14,603 nt of DNA, from NCBI GenBank assembly GCA_902773285.1, contig CACYDS010000091.1, forward strand, positions 1-14,603. Direction: 5' to 3'. Source of the stretch: an uncultured Pseudomonadota bacterium (GTDB taxonomy: Bacteria; Pseudomonadota; Alphaproteobacteria; RUG11792). The position numbers and the translations under genes are program-made. The notes beneath the pieces were generated by a model. That model was not told the DNA's origin. It made no database searches and worked only from the letters and a program-made list of their open reading frames with translations. The stretch's first letter is position 1. Each line of letters begins with the position of its first letter. Below are positions 5,965-12,750 of the stretch, piece after piece.

Positions 5965-7237
5965 AGAGCTCAGCTTTGGAATTTACAGCGATTATTTTTC
6001 CATCGACAACAATTGGGGCAACCGTCGCGTCAGTTCCATCAACACTTGTTATACCCTTAACCTTTCCCGTTGAGACATCTAATTTTACAATATTATTGGT
6101 ATTGCTAAATACCATTACATCCCCATTTACCAACAAAGCCCCAACAAATTCTGCATCTTTGCTATACTTGTCTGGAATCAACTCCTTAATTTCTGATACC
6201 CATTTCACAGCTCCATCTTTCTCAGAGAGGCAAATCATAGCTCCTGTCGGGGTTAAAACAAAAACCCAACCACTATTTACCAAAGGGGTATTTATGGTTC
6301 CAATATCCTTTTCCCAAACTCTGATACCACTTGATGCATCGAGCATTACCATACCAGATTCAGAAGTGGCTGCTAGGATATTGCCGTTCGAAACAACTGG
6401 TGATGCCGCTATATGTGCCATGACCGAACCGCTGTCTGCTAAATTTGCAGAAAACAGCACATCATCCCAATTATCGCTTCCAGAGTGCAAGTCATATGAT
6501 TTCAGGTCTCCGGAACTATAAGCACAGATAATTGAATTACCATATAGCGCAGGAGTTGATGATTTTGACATTACCGTTATCTCGCCCTGTAATTTCTTCA
6601 TCCACAGAACGTTTCCATTTGCTGAATTTAGCGCAAACGTTTGACCATCTATTGAATTTACAATAACTATGCCATCAGCATATAGAGGAGCTCCGCGTAG
6701 TGGATATTTTAAGGATTTGCTCCACAAAATCTTTTGTGTTGCGGTGCTAACAGCTACAACATCTCCAATGTTTGTCGAGATATAAAGGACAGAATTTTCG
6801 GCTGTTATACCGCCTGTAAACAAAGCAGCATCAGGTTGCTTGGCAATGTTTAAAGACCATTTTTTTTCGCCATTCTTTAATGCAATGCAAACTAAATCTC
6901 CATATGAATTAACAATATACGCGTGTCCATTAAATGCAATAGGCTCAGAACTTACTTGTGATCCGCCTATCGAGGTTTTCCAAAGCACTTTCGGATTTTG
7001 AGCAACTTTATAATTTAATGCTCTGTGCTGCTTATTGCCTGCAATATCCTTATATTCCGAAATGATAGTGCTAGGCGTTAGAGCTATTCTTAAAGCGGAA
7101 TTTACAACAGCTGTATCGAACTTCGTGCTCTCAGTGATTCCATCAATAGATTCCCTCTTTCCTGGCAATATTTCCTTTTTATCACAAGCGCTCAACAAAA
7201 CGGTAGCACCAAATAAGGCAAGTAAAAATTTCTTCAT
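5951..7237 (-). CDS. bamB: Outer membrane assembly lipoprotein BamB
   Basis: 428 residues. A lipoprotein signal MKKFLLALFGATVLLSAC puts the lipidated cysteine at position 18. The rest is a PQQ-type eight-bladed propeller; repeats end with Gly-x-x-x-Trp-like strands, for example NGEKKWSL (122-129), TQKILWSK (167-174), NGNVLWMK (207-214), SSGIRVWEK (302-310) and DGAVKWVS (341-348). BamB is the propeller accessory of the BAM complex that folds outer-membrane beta-barrels. The start overlaps the upstream stop as ATGA and has a G-rich Shine-Dalgarno. Residue +2 after the lipid Cys is Asp, which keeps lipoproteins in the inner membrane in E. coli; alphaproteobacterial sorting may differ. The yfgM-bamB-der order is conserved among proteobacteria and supports the call. 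Confidence 0.93.
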   Translation of the reverse strand: MKKFLLALFGATVLLSACDKKEILPGKRESIDGITESTKFDTAVVNSALRIALTPSTIISEYKDIAGNKQHRALNYKVAQNPKVLWKTSIGGSQVSSEPIAFNGHAYIVNSYGDLVCIALKNGEKKWSLNIAKQPDAALFTGGITAENSVLYISTNIGDVVAVSTATQKILWSKSLKYPLRGAPLYADGIVIVNSIDGQTFALNSANGNVLWMKKLQGEITVMSKSSTPALYGNSIICAYSSGDLKSYDLHSGSDNWDDVLFSANLADSGSVMAHIAASPVVSNGNILAATSESGMVMLDASSGIRVWEKDIGTINTPLVNSGWVFVLTPTGAMICLSEKDGAVKWVSEIKELIPDKYSKDAEFVGALLVNGDVMVFSNTNNIVKLDVSTGKVKGITSVDGTDATVAPIVVDGKIIAVNSKAELYAIG

Positions 7238-7950
7238 ATTCCCCCCTCAATAGAATTCAATAATATCTTTGTGCGTTCTGCCATGTTCCCCGGAATTCCA
7301 GTGGTTTTCGCCAAATTTTTTAAGGCGTCCTTCGCCATTTTGTTATCACCCTTTTTTATGTAACAGAACGCTAGTGTTTCCTTCGCTAGCAAATCCCAAT
7401 TCTTGCCAACATGATTCTTCTTAAGTTCATCGATAAAATTATCGATATTGTCACCAATCTCCTTTGCGCTCATTAGATCTATTGCAGAACTAACATAGAA
7501 TATATAGGCCAAATTTCTTAGCGTACTATCAACTTTTTGGTCTTCATATATTGATTTATATTCATTCAGTGCGTCTGGTTGCTGTTTTTTGCGAAGGAAA
7601 GCTGCGTACTCAAACTTTGCTAAGGTTGCATAATTTTTTTTAGATGCACCTGCAAGCCCGCGTATCTGAGACAGAACCGCAGTTTCATCTCCAGATATTA
7701 TTGCATTTTGAACTAAAGAAAATTTGGACGAAATAGCTTCACGATCCGCTAAATCCTGTCTTTGCCAGACGTTATAAACTGCGACGCTAATCAAAACTGC
7801 AGATGTGGCACAAACAATTAGTTTGCCATATTTTTTCCACATCCTTTGCCAGTTTTCATCCCGAATTTCTTCTTCTATGCTATCAACAAAATGATCCGAT
7901 CTTTGCTGATTGAAATTGTTCCAAACTCCTTGCTTTTCGTTATCTTTCAT
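7234..7950 (-). CDS. Tetratricopeptide-like inner-membrane protein of YfgM type
   Basis: 238 residues. A charged cytoplasmic N-terminus (1-43) rich in Glu/Arg/Lys (EEEIRDENWQRMWKKYGK) is followed by one transmembrane helix (about 44-62, LIVCATSAVLISVAVYNVW). A helical periplasmic part contains TPR-like segments such as LAKETLAFCYIKKGDNKMAKDAL. This is the architecture of the YfgM/TPR_21 family (PF09976), which in E. coli associates with the SecYEG translocon and periplasmic chaperones. Position directly before bamB supports the call. It is first in the operon. No clear Shine-Dalgarno precedes the ATG; the complement reads CCCTTTCT. Confidence 0.82.
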   Translation of the reverse strand: MKDNEKQGVWNNFNQQRSDHFVDSIEEEIRDENWQRMWKKYGKLIVCATSAVLISVAVYNVWQRQDLADREAISSKFSLVQNAIISGDETAVLSQIRGLAGASKKNYATLAKFEYAAFLRKKQQPDALNEYKSIYEDQKVDSTLRNLAYIFYVSSAIDLMSAKEIGDNIDNFIDELKKNHVGKNWDLLAKETLAFCYIKKGDNKMAKDALKNLAKTTGIPGNMAERTKILLNSIEGGI

Positions 7951-7985
7951 AGAAAGGGCAAATATAATACAAAAAACCTTCTATC

Positions 7986-7994
7986 ATTGTACCA
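7986..7994 (-). promoter_or_regulatory. Candidate extended -10 promoter for the yfgM-bamB-der-rsmD operon
   Basis: On the minus strand TGG-TACAAT (7994-7986) is an extended -10 element about 36 bases upstream of the yfgM-like ATG. No good -35 hexamer is visible at 16-18 bases, which is tolerated by extended -10 promoters. Confidence 0.35.
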
Positions 7995-8057
7995 CAACTA
8001 ATAGTAAAATTCTGAATGATAGAGATTGGTTAGCCAAAAGACGCGTCTGGCGAGTGT

Positions 8058-8077
8058 TTGTTGACAGTTGTTGAAAG
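8058..8077 (+). repeat. Tandem 10-bp repeat with -35-like hexamers upstream of the dsbA-like gene
   Basis: TTGTTGACAG (8058-8067) is followed at once by TTGTTGAAAG (8068-8077), one mismatch apart and exactly one helical turn per unit. Each copy contains a -35-like hexamer (TTGACA, TTGAAA). A matching -10 is uncertain: GATAAA (8096-8101) and TAAAAT (8098-8103) are candidates, but spacers exceed 18 bases. Confidence 0.4.
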
Positions 8078-8109
8078 TTTCTGTGCTAAAAAAATGATAA
8101 AATACAAGT

Positions 8110-8820
8110 ATGCAATTCTTTGAAATGAACCGCATGGTAAGACACATTACTGCTTCCTTATTTTTGATATTTGCTATTATTCACTTATCACATACCGCTC
8201 GAGCAGATAAAAATGCCGAGGCATGGTCGGATAAAATTGCCATTTTTGAAGATAAATCTGCTATAACTGAAATTCAATTTGGCAAAAAAAAATCTAATGA
8301 AAAAATCGAAATTTATATATCTCCCTCCTGCTTGCATTGCGGTAAGTTTGTCGCGGAAGACTTAGAAAGTTTTATACAAAAGCACGATGATGAAGTTGTC
8401 CTAAAATTTTTACCAACTTCAGCAAAAGATATTTTTATAATGAAAATCATTCAAAACGAAGCGCAGGACAAAAAATCGTATTTTGAAATTTATAAAAAAT
8501 ATATAAAACGAGCAATAGCAACAATAAATTTTGTAAATCCGACCAAAGAGCAGATTGATAAGTTTAAGGGATCTACAAAAGATCCAGAAATGATTAAGTT
8601 TCAGGTTGTTGCGTCTGAGTTTGGCTTTTCAGACAAGAAAATTATGGCAGCATTCCCAGATCCTAATATGACGGAACCGTTCGAACGTAGCATTATGTTG
8701 GCTTATTCCAAAAATCTCAAAGTGATTTACAAACTTGTGGACACAAAAGAATTGGATTTGCCATTAATAGCAAAATCGGGAAAACTGTTCAAAAATCTGG
8801 ATGATGCACTGCGTAATTAG
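8110..8820 (+). CDS. Exported DsbA-family thiol:disulfide oxidoreductase
   Basis: 236 residues from the first ATG. A signal peptide (SLFLIFAIIHLSHTARA, cut after about residue 32) sends it to the periplasm. Active-site Cys74-Leu-His-Cys77 in SPSCLHCGKF fits the Thioredoxin_4/DsbA class, which puts disulfides into, or reshuffles them in, exported proteins. The helical insert follows, and the likely cis-Pro loop is DLPLI near the C-terminus, before SGKLF. The start is unsure: ATGs at 8110, 8125 and 8134 are all in frame, none has a good Shine-Dalgarno, and the later two give more typical signal peptides. A run of nine A's (8284-8292) lies in the coding region. No DsbB partner is in the window. 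The 3' end overlaps trmL by 32 bases on the other strand. Confidence 0.85.
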   Translation: MQFFEMNRMVRHITASLFLIFAIIHLSHTARADKNAEAWSDKIAIFEDKSAITEIQFGKKKSNEKIEIYISPSCLHCGKFVAEDLESFIQKHDDEVVLKFLPTSAKDIFIMKIIQNEAQDKKSYFEIYKKYIKRAIATINFVNPTKEQIDKFKGSTKDPEMIKFQVVASEFGFSDKKIMAAFPDPNMTEPFERSIMLAYSKNLKVIYKLVDTKELDLPLIAKSGKLFKNLDDALRN

Positions 8821-9250
8821 TTTGGCGCAGAGCTTCTGATAGTCCGATGGCAAGACTTATTGCCACGTTTAGTGATCGTGCTCCCTTTACCATCGGTATT
8901 ATGACCTTTTCATCACATAGTTCGTATAGGTTGTCCGGGACGCCGGTGCTTTCTTTCCCCACCATAATGCAGTCATTTTGTTCATATGCAAATTCAAAAT
9001 ATGGTACCGTTGCTTTAACATCAAGCAGAACTATTCTTCCGGCAAAGTTCTGACGAAATTCTTGAAATGAATTATGACATTTGATTTTTGTTCGGTCGAT
9101 GTAATCCATTCCTGCTCGTCTAAAATCTCGCGATCCCATGATGAATGAGGTTGGCTCAATTATGTTCATAGGCACATTGAAGCACGTGCACAGCCTTGCA
9201 ATAGTGCCTGCGTTTTGAGCTATTTCTGGTTCAAATAAACAAACTTCCAT
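8789..9250 (-). CDS. trmL: tRNA (cytidine/uridine-2'-O)-methyltransferase TrmL
   Basis: 153 residues, close to 157 in E. coli. It is a minimal SPOUT-fold enzyme that 2'-O-methylates the wobble nucleotide 34 of certain leucine tRNAs with S-adenosylmethionine. Conserved blocks are LFEPEIAQNAGTIARLC at the N-terminus, RRAGMDY, VGKESTGVPD, and the knot segment IPMVKGARSLNVAISLA with the ending SEALRQ. The family usually has a G-P-E-T-R-G-L-P-like loop, here GKESTGVP, a mild divergence. No Shine-Dalgarno is evident before the ATG (the complement reads AGTAATAATTAAA), so expression may be weak or leader-poor. It is convergent with the dsbA-like gene. Confidence 0.92.
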   Translation of the reverse strand: MEVCLFEPEIAQNAGTIARLCTCFNVPMNIIEPTSFIMGSRDFRRAGMDYIDRTKIKCHNSFQEFRQNFAGRIVLLDVKATVPYFEFAYEQNDCIMVGKESTGVPDNLYELCDEKVIIPMVKGARSLNVAISLAIGLSEALRQTNYAVHHPDF

Positions 9251-9325
9251 TTTAATTATTACTAACTTTAACTACTAAAAAACATACCACAAGAAGCGCC
9301 TACAGACATCATTGTAGTGATCAGC

Positions 9326-9376
9326 TTTAGTAACTAAGCAATTCCTTGATAGGGTTTATGAATATTTTAGTAACTA
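9326..9376. repeat. Two copies of TTTAGTAACTA, 40 bp apart
   Basis: The 11-mer TTTAGTAACTA occurs at 9326-9336 and 9366-9376. Its core TAGT-A-ACTA is a perfect palindrome, extended to TTAGT-A-ACTAA in the first copy. A related inverted word TTACTAACT is at 9259-9267. The 40-bp spacing is about four helical turns, as for paired operators. Confidence 0.45.
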
Positions 9377-9550
9377 TAATATAGGGGTAACCAAAGGTTT
9401 TAATTCAATATCGTGGGAGTATCTATTATTACTTTTATTATTACTTTCTATTGGTGAAGTGTATTTTTCAGGAAAAATTATTTATAGCATGCATAATGAG
9501 AAGCCTAAATGCCTCTATTCCCCAATATTAAACGTCATTCGGTTTGAAGG

Positions 9551-9577
9551 TTAACGCAAAATTAACATTGCTAAAAT
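9551..9577 (+). promoter_or_regulatory. CtrA-type box overlapping the dprA promoter
   Basis: TTAA-CGCAAAA-TTAAC (9551-9566) is an exact match to the alphaproteobacterial CtrA consensus TTAA-N7-TTAAC. A -10-like TAAAAT follows at 9572-9577, so the box sits where the -35 would be; no sigma-70 -35 is otherwise present. This is the usual geometry for activation by CtrA. Confidence 0.5.
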
Positions 9578-9579
9578 AA

Positions 9580-9594
9580 CCTGTAACATACAGG
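9580..9594. repeat. Inverted repeat at the dprA transcription or translation start
   Basis: CCTGTA-ACA-TACAGG is a perfect 6-base inverted repeat with a 3-base loop, between the -10 and the ATG at 9597. It could be an operator or a small hairpin that hides the AGG next to the first ATG. Confidence 0.4.
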
Positions 9595-9596
9595 CT

Positions 9597-10661
9597 ATGA
9601 GAAGCTTTTATGGTATGGAAATAAATGACACAATTTTGGATTGGTTTTGTTTAATAAATACAAGAGGGATCGGTTCCAAAACTTTTTGGGCGATGATGAA
9701 AACTTACAAAAGCGCATCAGAAGCCTTAAAACGCATTGAAAATCCGTTTCCAAAAGCTGATGCGGAAAGGTGCCTAAAAAGTATGGATTGTGAGGTGATT
9801 CTGGCAAATGATGCTCTTTTCCCAAAGTTACTTAAAAGATCAAGTTTTTGTCCTCCTCTGCTGTTTTGCAAGGGTGATAAAACAATCATGTCAAGACGGA
9901 AAATAGCCATTATAGGCGCCCGAAATTCCTCGATAAATGGGCAAAAGATTGCTAAAAATTTAGCTTCAAATCTAGCGAATGAATTTACGATAGTTTCAGG
10001 ATTGGCAAAAGGGATTGATGCGAGCGCACACAAGGGCTCTCTAGAAGGTAACAAATCGGCTCTTGCTGTGGTGCCATTTGGGTTTGACAATATTTATCCA
10101 AAAGAAAATCAAAAATTGTTTCAAGAAATAGCAGAAAGGGGCCTAGTTGTCTCTGAAATACCATATGGTAAGGCTGTAGATCAGGGGATGTTTCAAGCGA
10201 GGAACAGAATAATCTCGCTAATTTCTGAAGGATTAATAGTTATAGAAGCAGGATATAAATCTGGAACTATGGCAACTGCGACAATGGCATTAGATTTCGG
10301 GTGTGAAATTATGGTAGTTCCTGGTTCCCCGACGGATCCGCGAAATTTAGGGTCAAATTCGTTAATTAAGAATGGGGCGCATTTGATACAAAATTATTTT
10401 GATGTCCTGGAAATTTTGGGCATAGAAAGTAAATCAAAAACCAAACAAAATGAACTTCCGGTAATGAGAAATATGAATAATTCTGGGCATAAAAATGAAC
10501 TTTTATCACTTTTGTCAGAAACTCCAATTTCACTTGATGAACTATCTATGCATCTTCATATGAGGATTTCCGAGCTTCTTTGTTTGGTTTCTGAATTGGA
10601 AATTTCAGGAAACATTTGCAGAACTGCAAGTAATGAAATTATTTTAAATCATAGGATGTAG
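9597..10661 (+). CDS. dprA: DNA processing protein DprA
   Basis: 354 residues. DprA binds incoming single-stranded DNA in natural transformation and loads RecA on it. An N-terminal helical region (IGSKTFWAMMKTY) precedes the Rossmann-like core (about 90-275): IAIIGARNSS (103-112), IVSGLAKGIDASAH (132-145), the P-K-E-N loop, FQARNRIIS (199-207), EAGYKSGTMATATMA and PGSPTDPRNLGSNSLIKNGA. A C-terminal winged-helix domain (about 295-354) ends in a basic tail. An alternative start at ATG 9615 (residue 7) is possible, as GAGAAG lies 10 bases before it; the first ATG has only AGG at short range. It is two bases from radC and follows a CtrA-type box, suggesting cell-cycle or GTA/competence-type control. 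Confidence 0.94.
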   Translation: MRSFYGMEINDTILDWFCLINTRGIGSKTFWAMMKTYKSASEALKRIENPFPKADAERCLKSMDCEVILANDALFPKLLKRSSFCPPLLFCKGDKTIMSRRKIAIIGARNSSINGQKIAKNLASNLANEFTIVSGLAKGIDASAHKGSLEGNKSALAVVPFGFDNIYPKENQKLFQEIAERGLVVSEIPYGKAVDQGMFQARNRIISLISEGLIVIEAGYKSGTMATATMALDFGCEIMVVPGSPTDPRNLGSNSLIKNGAHLIQNYFDVLEILGIESKSKTKQNELPVMRNMNNSGHKNELLSLLSETPISLDELSMHLHMRISELLCLVSELEISGNICRTASNEIILNHRM

Positions 10662-10663
10662 TA

Positions 10664-11353
10664 ATGCTTGTCGCAAAGCAAAAAGCATACTATGTTGGGC
10701 ATAGGCAAAGAGCACGTGAAAAATTATTAAAATTTGGAGCTGATAGTTTGCGAGATTACGAAATCGTTGAATTAATGTTGTTTTTAATTTTTAAAAGAAA
10801 AGATGTAAAACCACTAGCTAAAAGGCTCATAGAACGATTTGAAACTGTTGATAAAATATTAAGTGCTTCATTACCAGAACTTACTAAGGTTGATGGGATT
10901 GGGAACGCTTCAGCTGAAGCAATAAAGATCATCAATGGAATATTTGTATCAGCGGTCAAAAGCCGTTTAATGAAGAAAAAACATATCAATTGTTTCGAAG
11001 ATGTCATACATTATTGCAAAGTCAATATGAAAAATTTGGTTACCGAGGAGCTTAGAGTAATCTTTTTAAATTCTGTTGGAGAAATTATTGCTGATGAAGT
11101 TATGCAAAGGGGTGACATCAATGCTGTCAAGATTTATCCCAGAATGATAGCTCGAAGGTGTCTCGAACTTGGGGCTAATGGTATTATTCTTATCCATAAC
11201 CATCCCAGTGGTGATCCAACGCCATCGCGTGAGGACTTGTTTACAACTAAACAAATTTCTAAAGCACTTTCCGTATTTGAAATAATCTTACAAGATCACA
11301 TAATAATCGGTGGAGATAGGTTTATTTCTTTTAAGGCTTTGGAATTGCTGTAA
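10664..11353 (+). CDS. radC: RadC family JAMM-domain protein
   Basis: 229 residues, full length. A helix-hairpin-helix-like N-terminal part (KVDGIGNASAEAI, 75-87) is followed by the JAB/MPN domain with metal-binding motif HNHPSGDPTPSRED: His178, His180, Ser188, Asp191. Glu128 or Glu129 in TEELRVIFLNS is the likely catalytic glutamate. The family was once tied to DNA repair, but its biochemical role is unsettled; in several bacteria it belongs to competence regulons. The start ATG comes two bases after the dprA stop, so the two genes are almost certainly co-transcribed. No clear terminator follows. Confidence 0.93.
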   Translation: MLVAKQKAYYVGHRQRAREKLLKFGADSLRDYEIVELMLFLIFKRKDVKPLAKRLIERFETVDKILSASLPELTKVDGIGNASAEAIKIINGIFVSAVKSRLMKKKHINCFEDVIHYCKVNMKNLVTEELRVIFLNSVGEIIADEVMQRGDINAVKIYPRMIARRCLELGANGIILIHNHPSGDPTPSREDLFTTKQISKALSVFEIILQDHIIIGGDRFISFKALELL

Positions 11354-11392
11354 GTCGTAGCCAAAGAAATTTATCTATAAGAATATTACACC

Positions 11393-11488
11393 ATGAATAA
11401 AATAACGTGGTGGATCGCCTGCAACAAATATGATAGTATTATCTTTATCCTAATAGGAGCAGCGATCAATATTGGAAATTGTTCATGA
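11393..11488 (+). CDS. Possible 31-residue ORF overlapping the ftsA start
   Basis: An ATG at 11393 opens 31 codons ending in TGA 11486-11488, which overlaps the ftsA ATG (11485) as ATGA. The peptide starts MNKITWWIACNKYDS and has a hydrophobic stretch (IIFILIGAAINIG) that could span or lie on a membrane. An in-frame stop at 11378 bounds it upstream, and its Shine-Dalgarno is weak (AAGA). The exact stop-start overlap suggests translational coupling, but one short ORF can do this by chance. The IGAAINIGN stretch loosely recalls the GGAxGNxxDR loop of LspA; I would not name it on that. Confidence 0.3.
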   Translation: MNKITWWIACNKYDSIIFILIGAAINIGNCS

Positions 11489-12750
11489 GTATTAGTAATA
11501 AGAAAAAAGAAGTTGCGGTTTTAGATCTGGGGACTAAGGCGGTTTGTTCTGGAATAATAGAAAAGGATGTGCGGAACAAGGAGGATATTTATCCTACGAG
11601 CAGTGAGAAAATGCGTGCTTTGGGTGTTGGAAATCAACTTGCAAAAGGAATAGAATTTGGGACTATAAAAAATTTTGAAGAATTGGAAGATTCTATACTG
11701 GGCGCTATTAATTCTGCAGAAAAAGAGGCTGAAAAATCTATAAGATCAGTTTTTATTGCAATTCCGACATGGGCCACGCGTTTACACAGACTGAAGACAA
11801 GTATTGATATAGGAAACATTCCTGTTGATGAGGTACACCTGACGGCGTTGCAAAAGTTTGATACGTCCGAGTATATGGATGATAATAGTGAGATTATCCA
11901 CACGTTTCCGGTTTCATACACAGTAGACGATATTGAAGGCATACAAGAGCCGCAAGGTCTAATTGGTAATAAGCTGTCTGCAATCTTCCATATCATTTCT
12001 GCTCCGAGTTTGTTTCTGAAAAATATAAAAAATTGCCTAGAACATAACGATATTGAAGTTTCAGGCTTTATTTCTTCAACATACGCATCTGCCTTGTCAG
12101 TCGCTTCAAGCGAAGAAATTTCTATGGGGGTTACCATAATTGATATTGGCGCTTCAACAACTTCAATAGCATGTATGAAAAATGGGGTATTGCTATACCT
12201 TGATTACATTCCACTTGGCGGACAAAAGATAACGGACGATATCGCATTGGTGTTAAAAACTACCCGTTCAAGTGCAGAACGTATGAAGCGATTGTATGGA
12301 GTTGCGGTCGACAGTATTGGAAATGATCAAATCTTAATTAGCAAAATTGATGATTATGGCGAAGAGCATGCGCAAAACATATCTCATAAGGAGTTGGATG
12401 TGATTATATCTGCCAGGTTGGAGGAAATACTAGATAAAGTTCAGGAGCATGTATACGCTCATATATCTGACAAGGTTTTGTTGCAATCCGTAATTATAAC
12501 TGGTGGGGGTAGTCAATTGTCCGGACTTAGCGAGTTTATAAGATCAAAACGATATTTTAGCGATGTTCGAGTAAGGCTCGGTAAACCAATCGGGATTACT
12601 GGTTCTCACGATTTTGTTAGAACTCCTTCATTCGCAAGTGCTGCAGGAACTGCACTATATTGCTTCGGAGAATTTGCCGGTAAGGACTTGGGAATTAATG
12701 ACAAATCTTTGTGGCAGAAATTGATAATTTGGTTTAAACGAGGGATTTAG
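11485..12750 (+). CDS. ftsA: Cell division protein FtsA
   Basis: 421 residues from ATG 11485, the usual length (420). An actin-like ATPase that tethers FtsZ to the membrane and recruits later division proteins. Phosphate-1 motif VAVLDLGTKAVCSG is at the N-terminus. Phosphate-2 is VTIIDIGASTTSIA, and the adenosine motif is VIITGGGSQLSGL. The 1C domain lies between. The last 15 residues (KSLWQKLIIWFKRGI) form the amphipathic membrane-targeting helix typical of FtsA. An in-frame TTG at 11479 is a less likely start; GGA at 11474 serves as a weak Shine-Dalgarno. The usual ftsQ upstream and ftsZ downstream are both missing; an AmpG-type permease follows with no gap. Confidence 0.95.
   Translation: MSISNKKKEVAVLDLGTKAVCSGIIEKDVRNKEDIYPTSSEKMRALGVGNQLAKGIEFGTIKNFEELEDSILGAINSAEKEAEKSIRSVFIAIPTWATRLHRLKTSIDIGNIPVDEVHLTALQKFDTSEYMDDNSEIIHTFPVSYTVDDIEGIQEPQGLIGNKLSAIFHIISAPSLFLKNIKNCLEHNDIEVSGFISSTYASALSVASSEEISMGVTIIDIGASTTSIACMKNGVLLYLDYIPLGGQKITDDIALVLKTTRSSAERMKRLYGVAVDSIGNDQILISKIDDYGEEHAQNISHKELDVIISARLEEILDKVQEHVYAHISDKVLLQSVIITGGGSQLSGLSEFIRSKRYFSDVRVRLGKPIGITGSHDFVRTPSFASAAGTALYCFGEFAGKDLGINDKSLWQKLIIWFKRGI

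Larger units (their letters stand above)
9251..9596. other. Intergenic region between divergent trmL and dprA
   Basis: No gene is supported here. The region holds two copies of an 11-bp palindrome-containing repeat (9326-9376), a CtrA-type box with an adjacent -10 (9551-9577) and an inverted repeat (9580-9594) before dprA. A 21-codon ATG frame near 9489 has no support as a gene. Confidence 0.6.

Noticed and set aside
8284..8292. Nine-A run in the dsbA-like gene as a programmed frameshift site
   Set aside because: Slippage leads quickly to a stop with no downstream start or domain boundary, so unlike the iscU-iscA site nothing suggests a function.
9580..9594. LexA operator at dprA
   Set aside because: The CTGT and ACAG halves are five bases apart, not the eight of the gammaproteobacterial box, and it does not match the alphaproteobacterial GTTC-N7-GTTC.
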